DNA of 35,606 nucleotides from an uncultured Pelagibacteraceae bacterium (lineage in GTDB: Bacteria > Pseudomonadota > Alphaproteobacteria > Pelagibacterales > Pelagibacteraceae), in contig CABXEK010000008.1 in the NCBI GenBank assembly GCA_902511185.1, positions 1 to 35,606 on the forward strand, in the 5' to 3' direction. Position numbers and translations under genes: made by a program. Below the pieces are notes generated by a model. The model was given only the letters and a program-made list of their open reading frames with translations, ran no database searches and was not told where the DNA came from. This document shows, piece by piece, positions 9,487 to 19,232 of this stretch (position 1 is the first letter of the stretch; each line of letters opens with the position of its first letter).

Positions 9487-9758
9487 GAATAATTTGTTAA
9501 TAAATATGTATTATTTTAATATTATTAAACAATTTAAATATTATTGAATAATTGTTGTAAAATAAGGGTTTTATTAACATTAATAAACAGAATTAGAGAA
9601 TAATACATTAAATTTAATAAAATTATAAAAAGCTTCATTTTAAACAATTTTATTACCTCATAGATGTTATTAAAATGTTAATATAATGTTAATAATTAGT
9701 TATCTTCATTATTCACATTACATAATACTAATACAATAATTATATATATTATTTTAAT
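9487..9758. other. oriC: Putative chromosomal replication origin (oriC) in the ppsR/hemE intergenic gap
   Basis: Longest non-coding gap in the window, extremely AT-rich; flanked by leftward ppsR/maf and rightward hemE, the alphaproteobacterial oriC neighbourhood; TTATTCACA at 9709-9717 matches DnaA-box consensus TTWTNCACA; one-mismatch TTATTAACA boxes at 9572-9580 (+), 9495-9503 (-) and 9687-9695 (-). Confidence 0.72.
9665..9717. repeat. 11-bp-phased repeat array (TGTTATTAAAA/TGTTAATATAA/TGTTAATAATT/AGTTATCTTCA) running in phase into the DnaA box TTATTCACA
   Basis: TGTTA begins at 9665, 9676 and 9687, AGTTA at 9698, and TTATTCACA at 9709; every step is exactly 11 bp. Confidence 0.6.
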
Positions 9759-10760
9759 ATGACACCAATTCAGGAAGTAATAATTAATAAAAAAACTAAT
9801 ATAAATCCGATATGGATAATGAGACAGGCTGGTAGATATTTACCAGAATTTAGAGAAATAAGAAAATTAAATCCAGATTTTATAAAACTTTGTTTAAATA
9901 AAGACCTTTCCACAGAAATAACATTGCAGCCAATTAAAAGATTTAATTTAGATGCCGCTATAATTTTTTCAGATATTTTAATGTTACCCTATGGTTTAAA
10001 TCAAAAAGTAGAATTCAAAAAAAATGTTGGGCCAATTTTAGGTGAATTAGATATTAAAAAAATGTCACAATTAGATGAAATAGATTTTGTTGAAAAGATC
10101 TTTCCAGTTTATAAAGCAATTGAAAAAGTAAGTAAAAATAATCTTACTAAAAATATAAACACAATAGGTTTCGTTGGTGCGCCTTGGACCTTATTAGTTT
10201 ACATGATTAATCTTCAATCACCAAAAAAAGATTTAAAAAAAGACTTTTTTGAAGATAATTTTTTAATAAATAGAATTTTATTAATTTTGGAAAAATTTTT
10301 AAAGATTCATATTAAAAACCAAATTGAAAATGGTGCAAATATAATTCAAATATTTGATAGTTGGGCAGGTCTTTTAGGTGAAAAAGATTTGCCAAATTAC
10401 ATTTATACACCAACATTAAATTTAGTTAATTATACAAGAAGTTTAGGAGTGCCCGTTATCTGTTTTCCGAGGGAAATAAAAAATTATAAAGAATTTTGTG
10501 AAATTGTAAAACCTGACGCTGTTAGTATTGATTATAATATTGATCCAAAAAAAATATGTAATGATATTAAAATACCAATTCAGGGAGGACTTGACCCAAA
10601 AATTTTACTTGGTGATAAGGAAACAATAAAAAAAGAAGCAACAAAATATTTGGATATTTTTAAAAATCATCCATATATTTTTAATCTTGGACACGGTGTT
10701 TTGCCAGAAACAAAACCAGAGATGGTTGAGTATTTAGTAAATATTGTAAAAAATTATTAA
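9759..10760 (+). CDS. hemE: Uroporphyrinogen decarboxylase
   Basis: PIWIMRQAGRYLPEFR, IIFSDILMLPYGL, GFVGAPWTLLVYM, IFDSWAGLL, FNLGHGVLPETKPE motifs. Confidence 0.98.
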   Translation: MTPIQEVIINKKTNINPIWIMRQAGRYLPEFREIRKLNPDFIKLCLNKDLSTEITLQPIKRFNLDAAIIFSDILMLPYGLNQKVEFKKNVGPILGELDIKKMSQLDEIDFVEKIFPVYKAIEKVSKNNLTKNINTIGFVGAPWTLLVYMINLQSPKKDLKKDFFEDNFLINRILLILEKFLKIHIKNQIENGANIIQIFDSWAGLLGEKDLPNYIYTPTLNLVNYTRSLGVPVICFPREIKNYKEFCEIVKPDAVSIDYNIDPKKICNDIKIPIQGGLDPKILLGDKETIKKEATKYLDIFKNHPYIFNLGHGVLPETKPEMVEYLVNIVKNY

Positions 10761-11794
10761 TGAGGAAAGCAGTAATTTTATTTAACTTAGGTGGACCTGA
10801 TAAATTAGAAAGCGTAGAGCCTTTTTTGTTTAACTTATTTAACGATCCAGCAATCCTTAATTTACCAACTATTTTAAGGTATCCACTTGCTAAATTAATA
10901 TCTAACAGAAGGGCGCCAATAGCTAAGAAAATTTATAAAGAAATAGGTGGTTCTTCACCAATATTAAAACTAACACAAGAACAATCACTTGCTTTAGAAG
11001 ATAAGCTTAACAGCACCGATGATGCTTCTGAGTACAAATGTTTTGTTGTTATGAGATGTTGGCACCCGAGAGCAGAAGATGTAATAAAAAAAGTAATAAA
11101 ATATGAGCCAGACGAGATTATTTTAATGCCACTATATCCACAATATTCAGCAGCAACATCTGGATCCTCAATTAAGGAGTGGAAAGACGTTTGTAAGAAA
11201 AATAACTTTAATATAAAAACCAACACAATATGTTGTTATCCAACTGATGATAATTTTATCTTGGCTCACAAAAATATAATATTAAATAAAATTAAAAGTT
11301 TAGATAATTTTAAGTTAATTTTTTCTGCTCATGGGTTGCCCGAAAAAAATATTAAAAAAGGGGACCCCTATCAATGGCAGGTAGAACAGTCTGTTAACAA
11401 AATAATCAAAACTTTAAAAATAAAGGATCTAGATTGGGTCCTTAGTTATCAAAGTCGCGTAGGACCATTAAAGTGGATTGGTCCATCAACCGAAGATATA
11501 ATTATTGAAAATTCTAAATTAGGCAAACATATTATTTTAGTTCCTATAGCTTTTGTTTCCGAACATTCCGAAACTTTGGTTGAGCTAGATATTGAATATA
11601 AAGAATTGGCTGATAAAAATGGTTGTAAAAATTATACAAGGGTTCCAGCATTAGGAACCAATGAAAATTTTATAAAAGCCATGTCAGAATTAATTATTAA
11701 AAAGGAAGAATATAATTTTGATAACAAACTTTACCCTCCTAAAATTCATTGTCCAAATAATTTTAAAAAATGTCCGTGTTTAAATTATGAATAG
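10760..11794 (+). CDS. hemH: Ferrochelatase
   Basis: LFNLGGPDKLESVEPFLFNLFNDP, MRCWHPRAEDVI, LPLYPQYSAATSGS-type motif, FSAHGLPEKNIKKGDPY, PIAFVSEHSETLVELD. Confidence 0.97.
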   Translation: MRKAVILFNLGGPDKLESVEPFLFNLFNDPAILNLPTILRYPLAKLISNRRAPIAKKIYKEIGGSSPILKLTQEQSLALEDKLNSTDDASEYKCFVVMRCWHPRAEDVIKKVIKYEPDEIILMPLYPQYSAATSGSSIKEWKDVCKKNNFNIKTNTICCYPTDDNFILAHKNIILNKIKSLDNFKLIFSAHGLPEKNIKKGDPYQWQVEQSVNKIIKTLKIKDLDWVLSYQSRVGPLKWIGPSTEDIIIENSKLGKHIILVPIAFVSEHSETLVELDIEYKELADKNGCKNYTRVPALGTNENFIKAMSELIIKKEEYNFDNKLYPPKIHCPNNFKKCPCLNYE

Positions 11795-12221
11795 TTATTT
11801 ATTGTTTAAAAGCCTACACTTAATTGCCGTCATCTCGTGGATGTCAGGCCTTTTATACCTACCAAGAATTTTCGTTTACCATGTAGAAAATATTGAAAAA
11901 AAACAAGCTACAGAAATTTTTGAAGTTATGGAAAGAAGACTATATTTTTATATTATGAGACCAGCAATGATATTGACGTGGTTGTTTGGTATTACCCTAA
12001 TCTTTATAAATGGATTTGAAATTTTATCAGAACTATGGATTCAATTAAAATTATTTCTAATAATTCTGTTGTCAATATTTCATGAATATTTGGGAGGTTG
12101 TCTTAATTCTTTAAAACAAAACACCAACACAAAATCAGCCAAGTATTTTAGAACTATCAATGAAATACCAACAATATTGCTCATTTTTATTGTATTTTTG
12201 GTTATTTTTAAGCCAATCTAA
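11787..12221 (+). CDS. hemJ: HemJ-type protoporphyrinogen oxidase
   Basis: FKSLHLIAVISWMSGLLYLPRIFVYHVE plus four hydrophobic segments; downstream of hemE-hemH. Confidence 0.9.
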   Translation: MNSYLLFKSLHLIAVISWMSGLLYLPRIFVYHVENIEKKQATEIFEVMERRLYFYIMRPAMILTWLFGITLIFINGFEILSELWIQLKLFLIILLSIFHEYLGGCLNSLKQNTNTKSAKYFRTINEIPTILLIFIVFLVIFKPI

Positions 12222-12287
12222 GGTTGTAATTTAATTAAGAGTATATATATTAAACGTATCTATTTAGTCCTTATCTAATTTAAAATC

Positions 12288-13556
12288 ATGAACATCCAAG
12301 AATTAAAATTAAAGTCATCAGAACAACTTATTACTCAAGCCGAGGAATTGGGCATTGAGAACGCCAGCACACTTAGAAAACAAGAAATTCTTTTTGCAAT
12401 ACTTAAAAAGGTTGCAGAAAAAGAGGAGATAACTGGAGCAGGAGTTTTGCAATTACTGCAAGACGGTTTTGGTTTTTTGAGAGCAATGGAGTCTAATTAT
12501 TTACCGGGTCCAGACGATATTTATGTAAGCCCAAGTCAAATTAGAAAGTTTGGATTAAGAACTGGTGATACAGTAGAAGGACCTGTTAGAGCACCGAAGG
12601 AAGGTGAAAGATATTTTGCTTTACTACAAGTTAGTAAAATAAATTTTGAAGAACCAGAAAAGTCTAGACATAAGATTGCATTTGAAAACCTTACTCCACT
12701 ATACCCAGACAAACAATTGGTTATGGAAGTTGAAACAACTAAAATAGAAAAAAAACCAGACTTAACTCCTAGGCTTATTGATTTAGTTAGTCCGATTGGT
12801 AAAGGACAAAGATCAATAATAATTTCACCACCCAAAGCTGGTAAAACAATGATTTTACAAAGTATTGCAAATTCAATCGCAAAAAATTATCCAGAATGTT
12901 ACTTAATAGTTTTATTAATTGATGAGCGACCAGAAGAAGTTACAGACATGCAGAGATCAGTTAAAGGAGAGGTTATTAGTTCAACATTTGATGAACCCGC
13001 TCAAAGACACGTTGCCGTTGCTGAAATGGTAATTGAAAAAGCGAAAAGATTAACAGAGAATAAAAAAGATGTGGTTATATTGTTGGACTCAATTACAAGA
13101 TTGGGGAGAGCCTACAACGCAGTTATACCAAGTTCTGGTAAAGTCTTAACGGGTGGTGTTGATGCGAATGCTCTACAAAGACCAAAGAGATTTTTTGGTG
13201 CAGCTAGAAATATTGAAGAAGGAGGATCTTTAACTATTATTTCAACTGCTTTAATTGATACTGGAAGTAGAATGGATGAGGTAATTTTTGAAGAATTTAA
13301 AGGAACAGGAAACAGCGAAACTGTTTTAGATAGAAAAATAGCAGATAAGAGAATTTATCCTGCAATAGATATTACAAAATCAGGAACAAGAAGAGAAGAA
13401 TTATTATTTGATAAAAATGATCTACAAAAAATGAATGTGCTTAGAAGAATAATTGCCCCAATGGGAACAATGGATGCTATTGAATTTATTAGCTCAAAAC
13501 TAAAAGACACAAAAAATAATGCTGAGTTTTTTAACTCAATGAATAAGCCAGCATAA
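12288..13556 (+). CDS. rho: Transcription termination factor Rho
   Basis: [74 protein letters not shown] motifs. Confidence 0.98.
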   Translation: MNIQELKLKSSEQLITQAEELGIENASTLRKQEILFAILKKVAEKEEITGAGVLQLLQDGFGFLRAMESNYLPGPDDIYVSPSQIRKFGLRTGDTVEGPVRAPKEGERYFALLQVSKINFEEPEKSRHKIAFENLTPLYPDKQLVMEVETTKIEKKPDLTPRLIDLVSPIGKGQRSIIISPPKAGKTMILQSIANSIAKNYPECYLIVLLIDERPEEVTDMQRSVKGEVISSTFDEPAQRHVAVAEMVIEKAKRLTENKKDVVILLDSITRLGRAYNAVIPSSGKVLTGGVDANALQRPKRFFGAARNIEEGGSLTIISTALIDTGSRMDEVIFEEFKGTGNSETVLDRKIADKRIYPAIDITKSGTRREELLFDKNDLQKMNVLRRIIAPMGTMDAIEFISSKLKDTKNNAEFFNSMNKPA

Positions 13557-13615
13557 GACTTCGCTATTATAATTAAAGTTTTACAGAAACCTAAATTTGA
13601 AGTTATAGTCTTTAA

Positions 13616-14947
13616 ATGACAATTTATGCTTTATCAACTGGACCAGGAACTTCTGGTATTGCTGTTATAAGAATATCTGGCGAAGAAACATCAAAAGTTG
13701 TCAAATTGTTAACTGGCAAAACTATACCCAAACCAAGAGTGGCCACATTAAGAAAAATCAACAAAATCAACACTTCTGAGCTTATTGATGAGGGTATAAT
13801 ACTGTGGTTTCCTGGGCCTGAGAGCTACACAGGAGAGGATATGGCTGAAATACATGTGCATGGAAGCAAAGCTGTAATTTATGCTCTACATTCTACAATT
13901 TCACAAATCAAAAACTGTCGTATGGCTGAACCTGGTGAATTTACAAAGCTAGCTTTTCAAAATGGAAAAATAAATTTGCTTAAAGCAGAGAGTGTTGCCG
14001 ATTTAGTTTCGTCCGAAACTGAAATTCAAAGACAGCAAGCAATTAAAATTATGAATGGAAAATCATCTGACAAATTTAATTCTTTAAGAGAAAAACTTTT
14101 AAAAATATTATCTCATGTTGAAGCTAAAATAGATTTTCCAGATGAGGATTTACCAGATGATATTTTAAAAGAAATTAAAAAAAGTTCAGATGAAGTTTTA
14201 ATAAATATCGAAAAGATTTTAGATGATCAAAAAGTTGGAGAAAGAATTAGAGAAGGATTTAAGATTGCAATTCTTGGACCTACCAATGCAGGTAAGTCTA
14301 GTCTCCTTAATCATCTGTCTAATAGAGATGTCGCAATAGTTTCAGAGATTGCAGGAACAACAAGAGATGTAATTGAAACACATCTTAATATAGATGGCTA
14401 TCCTGTAATTGTTTCAGACACCGCAGGCATAAGAGAGTCAAAAAACGAAATTGAAAAGAAAGGTATTAAATTATCTTTAAATAGAGCAGAAGAAGCCGAT
14501 TTAAAATTGGTAGTTGTTGATGCAAAAAACCTTGATTTTAATAAGGTTTTGAAGGGTTTATTAGATGAAAATGCAATCTTAGTAATAAATAAATCAGATC
14601 TTTTAAAGGGAGATATTGATTCAGAGATCAAAGAATTAAATCATGTATTAATTTCAATTAAAGAGAATTTAAACATTGATGAATTAATTTTAAAAATAAA
14701 AAATAATTTAAAAAATAAATTTATATCAAGTGATGACATTTTAATTACCAGAGAACGACATAGAGAACATCTTGAAAAGTGCTTAGAGTGTATAAAAAAT
14801 TTTAATAAAAAAAAAGGAGTTGAAGATTTTGATAAAGCTGCAGAAGATTTAAGGTTAGCCACTAGACATCTTGGTATGATTGTTGGAAAAGTCGATGTTG
14901 AGGAGATATTAGGTAGTATTTTCAACGATTTTTGTATAGGTAAATAA
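13616..14947 (+). CDS. mnmE: tRNA uridine-5-carboxymethylaminomethyl modification GTPase MnmE
   Basis: GPTNAGKSSLLN, EIAGTTRDVIE, SDTAGIRE, NKSD and the C-terminal FCIGK. Confidence 0.98.
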   Translation: MTIYALSTGPGTSGIAVIRISGEETSKVVKLLTGKTIPKPRVATLRKINKINTSELIDEGIILWFPGPESYTGEDMAEIHVHGSKAVIYALHSTISQIKNCRMAEPGEFTKLAFQNGKINLLKAESVADLVSSETEIQRQQAIKIMNGKSSDKFNSLREKLLKILSHVEAKIDFPDEDLPDDILKEIKKSSDEVLINIEKILDDQKVGERIREGFKIAILGPTNAGKSSLLNHLSNRDVAIVSEIAGTTRDVIETHLNIDGYPVIVSDTAGIRESKNEIEKKGIKLSLNRAEEADLKLVVVDAKNLDFNKVLKGLLDENAILVINKSDLLKGDIDSEIKELNHVLISIKENLNIDELILKIKNNLKNKFISSDDILITRERHREHLEKCLECIKNFNKKKGVEDFDKAAEDLRLATRHLGMIVGKVDVEEILGSIFNDFCIGK

Positions 14948-15064
14948 TACCCTATTTTCCTGGTTTTTAAGCCCCTTTTTGTAAAAAAACGTTGATAAGT
15001 AAAGCTTATTTAGGCAAAACTTTACGTACCTTGTAAATATAATAATCAGTTATAAATTTAGCTT

Positions 15065-16936
15065 ATGAAAAATGATTTATCATTTGATGTCGTGATAATA
15101 GGTGGTGGTCATGCAGGCTGTGAAGCAGCAGCAGCTTCTGCACGACTAGGAGTTAACACTGCTCTATTCACCCACAAGATAGAAACAATTGGAGAGATGT
15201 CTTGTAACCCAGCAATTGGTGGTTTGGGTAAAGGACATTTAGTACGAGAGATAGATGCCCTTGACGGTGTTATGGGCGAGGTTGCAGATAAATCGGGTAT
15301 ACAATTTAGATTATTAAACAGAAGTAGAGGCCCAGCAGTAAGAGGACCAAGAACTCAATCTGATAGATCATTATATCGCAAATATATGCAAGAAAAACTT
15401 GTAAACTACTGTAATTTAAACATTTTTTCTGATCCTGTTATAAAGTTTATTTTTGATAAAAATACAATAACTGGCTTTATAACTAAAGCAGGTAAAAAAG
15501 TTTTATGTTCTAAGCTAATACTAACAACGGGCACTTTTTTAAATGGTTTGATACATATAGGTGATGAAAGAACACCTGCTGGAAGATATGATGAGAAACC
15601 TTCAACGGGATTAAGTGAACAATTAGAAAAATATAATTTTAAAATAGGAAGATTAAAAACAGGAACCCCTCCCCGACTTGACTCAAGAACAATTAATTAT
15701 GAAAATTTAGAAGAACAGTTTGCAGATGATGATCCTTATTTTTTTTCTTTCTTAACTAAAAAAAATTTTAACAAACAAGTTTCATGTCGTATGACTTATA
15801 CCAACGATAAAGTGCATAAAATTATTGAAAAAAATTTATCTAAGAGCGCCATGTACTCTGGTAGCATACAGGGTGTTGGACCTAGATACTGCCCATCTAT
15901 TGAAGACAAGATAGTAAAATTTGCTGATAAGGGTCGGCACCAGATATTTTTAGAGCCTGAAGGGCTAAATGACCATACAATTTACCCAAATGGCATATCT
16001 ACGTCACTTCCAGCTGATATTCAGCAAGAAATATGTAATAATATCAATGGTTTAGAAAATGTATCTATTATAAGACCAGGATATGCTATAGAATATGACT
16101 ATGTAGATCCAAGAGAGCTGTTTTTAACGCTTGAGACCAAGAAGATTAGTAATCTTTACCTTGCAGGCCAGATTAATGGAACAACAGGTTACGAAGAAGC
16201 AGCAGCACAGGGGTTAATAGCTGGGATAAATGCAGCTTTATCAATTAAAAAATTAGAGCCTTTCATACTTGATAGATCAGATGCATATATAGGAGTAATG
16301 ATCGATGATTTAGTGACCAAAGGTGTGGCTGAACCATACAGAATGTTTACATCAAGAGCTGAATATAGATTAAGTCTGAGATCTGATAATGCAGATCAAA
16401 GATTAACTGCAAAAGGAATAGAAATTGGATTAATTGGCGATTTAAGAAAAGATCTTTATTTAGATAAATTCGACAAAATTAACCAAATCAATATAAAAAT
16501 GGATCAATCAACTATAACGCCTAATAAAGCTGATGAATTTGGTATAAAAATAGCAAAAGACGGTGTTGTAAGATCTTCTAATGAAATATTAACTCAAAAA
16601 GGAGTTGATATGAATAAAATTAGAGAAATATGGGCTGATATTCCTTTTTTTAGCAAAGAAATAGATGAGCAGGTTGAAATTAATGCTCATTATAGAGGTT
16701 ATTTGAAGAAGCAAAAAGCTGATATTTTAGCTTTTAAAAGAGATGAAAACCTTATAATACCAGATAAAATCAATTATGATGACCTTTCAGGACTATCAAA
16801 TGAGGTTAAGGCTAAATTTAAACAAATAAGACCCAAAACGATGGGTCAAGCACTAAGAATTGATGGAATTACACCTGCTGCAGTATATATTTTGTTGTCA
16901 CATGTTAAAAGAAAGTCTATTAAGCGTATAGCTTAA
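15065..16936 (+). CDS. mnmG: tRNA uridine-5-carboxymethylaminomethyl modification enzyme MnmG (GidA)
   Basis: [70 protein letters not shown] motifs. Confidence 0.98.
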   Translation: MKNDLSFDVVIIGGGHAGCEAAAASARLGVNTALFTHKIETIGEMSCNPAIGGLGKGHLVREIDALDGVMGEVADKSGIQFRLLNRSRGPAVRGPRTQSDRSLYRKYMQEKLVNYCNLNIFSDPVIKFIFDKNTITGFITKAGKKVLCSKLILTTGTFLNGLIHIGDERTPAGRYDEKPSTGLSEQLEKYNFKIGRLKTGTPPRLDSRTINYENLEEQFADDDPYFFSFLTKKNFNKQVSCRMTYTNDKVHKIIEKNLSKSAMYSGSIQGVGPRYCPSIEDKIVKFADKGRHQIFLEPEGLNDHTIYPNGISTSLPADIQQEICNNINGLENVSIIRPGYAIEYDYVDPRELFLTLETKKISNLYLAGQINGTTGYEEAAAQGLIAGINAALSIKKLEPFILDRSDAYIGVMIDDLVTKGVAEPYRMFTSRAEYRLSLRSDNADQRLTAKGIEIGLIGDLRKDLYLDKFDKINQINIKMDQSTITPNKADEFGIKIAKDGVVRSSNEILTQKGVDMNKIREIWADIPFFSKEIDEQVEINAHYRGYLKKQKADILAFKRDENLIIPDKINYDDLSGLSNEVKAKFKQIRPKTMGQALRIDGITPAAVYILLSHVKRKSIKRIA

Positions 16937-17589
16937 TGGAACAAGAAATTATAAATTCATATAATAGACTCAATGGCTTAAATGTTTCACGTGAAACATA
17001 TATGGACTTTGAGTTCTTGATTTCAATGATAATTGAAAAAAACAAGAAGATTAATATAATAAGTCAAGAAACTGCGAAAAAAAAAGTTATAAGAGACCGT
17101 CATATTATAGATTCTGCACAAATAATTGATTTTATTGATTTAAATAGCAATACAACTACTGATATAGGTACTGGAGGTGGAATGCCAGGGATAATTATCG
17201 CAATCATATTAAAAAATATGAAAAAAAACATGAAAGTGCATTTATATGAGAAAAGCTATCATAAAAGTGCTTTTTTAAAAGAAGTATCCAGAAAGCTAGG
17301 ATTAAAAACGGAAATATTCCAAGAAAATATTTTTAATTTAAAAAAATTAGAAACAGGAACTATAATGTCAAGAGCATTTAAACCAATGCCAATTGTTTTA
17401 GATTTAGTTTATGAAAATTTTTCAAGTTATAAAAATTTAATTTTTTTTATGGGCAAGAATGGAAAAAAAATTTTTGAAAACTCTTTAAGAAATTGGGATT
17501 TGGAGTACACAGAAAAAAAAAGTTTAACTAATGAAGACTCTTTTTTGTTAAATATTAAAAATATAAAAAAAAAAATTAAAAAAAATTAA
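16936..17589 (+). CDS. rsmG: 16S rRNA (guanine527-N7)-methyltransferase RsmG (GidB)
   Basis: NVSRETYMDFEFLISMI, RHIIDSAQI, DIGTGGGMPGIIIAI, SRAFKP motifs; between mnmG and parA. Confidence 0.96.
   Translation: MEQEIINSYNRLNGLNVSRETYMDFEFLISMIIEKNKKINIISQETAKKKVIRDRHIIDSAQIIDFIDLNSNTTTDIGTGGGMPGIIIAIILKNMKKNMKVHLYEKSYHKSAFLKEVSRKLGLKTEIFQENIFNLKKLETGTIMSRAFKPMPIVLDLVYENFSSYKNLIFFMGKNGKKIFENSLRNWDLEYTEKKSLTNEDSFLLNIKNIKKKIKKN
16983..16998. promoter_or_regulatory. parS: parS centromere site (perfect 16-bp palindrome TGTTTCACGTGAAACA) inside rsmG
   Basis: Exact match to the canonical ParB/Spo0J parS core TGTTTCACGTGAAACA; about 0.6 kb upstream of parA-parB. Confidence 0.95.
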
Positions 17590-18384
17590 ATGCAAATTAT
17601 TTCTGTCATAAATCAAAAGGGTGGGGTTGGTAAAACAACAACGGTCATTAATCTTGCTGCTGGTTTGTCTCAACAAAATAAAAAAATTTTAGTTATAGAT
17701 TTAGATCCTCAGGGTAATGCAACTACAGGTCTTGGATTGTCTAATATGGAAAATTCTACAGATACAATTTATGGAGTGTTGAACGGAACCAAAGAAATTT
17801 CTGAAGTAATTAAAAAGACCCAGTTTGAAAACCTTGATATTATCACTTCAAATGTTGATCTGTCAGGTTTAGAAGTTGAGACTGCTGAAGATGGAAATAG
17901 AGCCTTTATTTTGAAAGTCAAATTAACCGCCTATTTAAATAATTCTAGTTCATTATATGATTATATATTGATTGATTGCCCTCCTTCACTGAGCTTGCTA
18001 ACAGTTATGGCGCTAGTCTCTTCGAACTCTCTTGTGGTGCCGCTTCAGACAGAATTCTTTGCTCTCGAGGGTCTTACACAACTTATTAAAACAATTGAGA
18101 GAATAAAAGTTAGTTTAAATCCAGAATTAAAAATAAGAGGAATTCTTTTGACCATGTATGATAAGAGAAACAAACTTTCAAGCCAAGTTGAAAAAGAAGC
18201 AAGAGATTATTTTAATGAAAAAGTTTATTCAACTGTGATACCAAGAAATGTAAGATTATCAGAAGCTCCTTCTCATGGTATGCCGGTTTTGATTTATGAT
18301 AAATCATGCCCGGGTAGTAAATCATATTTCAATTTTACAGATGAATTTATAAATCAAGAAACAATTATTGGTAGTGCTGCGTAA
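17590..18384 (+). CDS. parA: Chromosome partitioning ATPase ParA (Soj)
   Basis: ISVINQKGGVGKTTTVINLAAGL, LVIDLDPQGNATTGLG, IDCPPSLSLLT, VPLQTEFFALEGL. Confidence 0.97.
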   Translation: MQIISVINQKGGVGKTTTVINLAAGLSQQNKKILVIDLDPQGNATTGLGLSNMENSTDTIYGVLNGTKEISEVIKKTQFENLDIITSNVDLSGLEVETAEDGNRAFILKVKLTAYLNNSSSLYDYILIDCPPSLSLLTVMALVSSNSLVVPLQTEFFALEGLTQLIKTIERIKVSLNPELKIRGILLTMYDKRNKLSSQVEKEARDYFNEKVYSTVIPRNVRLSEAPSHGMPVLIYDKSCPGSKSYFNFTDEFINQETIIGSAA

Positions 18385-19232
18385 TGGACCCTAGCAAAAT
18401 TAAAAAAGGGTTAGGTCGTGGATTATCATCTCTAATTGGAGAAACAAAAATAGAGACTCAAAAAAACCAATTATCTATTAGCGACTTAATACCTAATAAG
18501 TTTCAACCTAGAAAAATTTTTGACGAAAATAATTTAATTGATCTCACAAACTCAATTAAAGAAAGAGGTATCTTGCAACCAATTATTGTTAGAAAATCTA
18601 AAGAGAATAAATCAAAATTTGAAATAATTGCTGGAGAGAGAAGGTGGCTGGCGGCTCAAAGAGCAGGGCTTCATAGCGTACCAGTAGTTATCACTGAAGC
18701 CAATGATTTAAAATCCCTGGAGTTTGCAATAGTTGAAAACGTACAAAGACATGATTTAAATGCGCTAGAAGAAGCACAAGGTTACAAACGTTTGATTGAT
18801 GAATTTTCTTATGACCAAGAAAAAGTTTCAAAATTTATAGGAAAAAGTAGGAGCCACATTACAAATTCTTTAAGACTTCTTACATTGCCTTCTGAAGTAG
18901 TAAATTTAATACAAGAACAAAAATTGACAGCTGGCCATGCAAAAATTTTAGTAGGGCTTGAAAATGCTAATTTTGTTGCAAATAAAATTATAGAAAAAAA
19001 ACTTTCTGTAAGACAAGCAGAAAGTTTTGTAAAAATATTTAAAAAAAAAGGCAAAAAACTTATTAACTCTAAAGATCCAAATATAAAAGATCTTGAAATA
19101 TCTGTATCAAATAAAATAGGTGTAAACGTTGTTATTCAAAACAAAAAAAATAACAAAGGTAAAGTTTCCTTTGAATACAAAAATTTAGATCAACTGAACA
19201 GTATACTGGATATAATTAAAAAATATTATTAA
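18384..19232 (+). CDS. parB: Chromosome partitioning protein ParB (Spo0J)
   Basis: GLGRGLSSLIGE, NKFQPRKIFDENNL, IIAGERRWLAAQRAGL, IVENVQRHDLNALEEAQGY, AGHAKILVGL. Confidence 0.97.
   Translation: MDPSKIKKGLGRGLSSLIGETKIETQKNQLSISDLIPNKFQPRKIFDENNLIDLTNSIKERGILQPIIVRKSKENKSKFEIIAGERRWLAAQRAGLHSVPVVITEANDLKSLEFAIVENVQRHDLNALEEAQGYKRLIDEFSYDQEKVSKFIGKSRSHITNSLRLLTLPSEVVNLIQEQKLTAGHAKILVGLENANFVANKIIEKKLSVRQAESFVKIFKKKGKKLINSKDPNIKDLEISVSNKIGVNVVIQNKKNNKGKVSFEYKNLDQLNSILDIIKKYY

Noticed and set aside
9509-9760. 14-bp direct repeat TATTATTTTAATAT at both edges of the ppsR/hemE gap as a separate element
   Set aside because: Composed only of A/T in an extremely AT-rich region, so chance recurrence is plausible; mentioned only as supporting context for oriC.
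14999-15025. GTAAAG...CTTTAC inverted repeat in the mnmE/mnmG gap, possible hairpin or operator
   Set aside because: Only 6 bp per arm with a 15-nt loop and no T-run; expected by chance in AT-rich DNA. Could be revisited if conserved in relatives.
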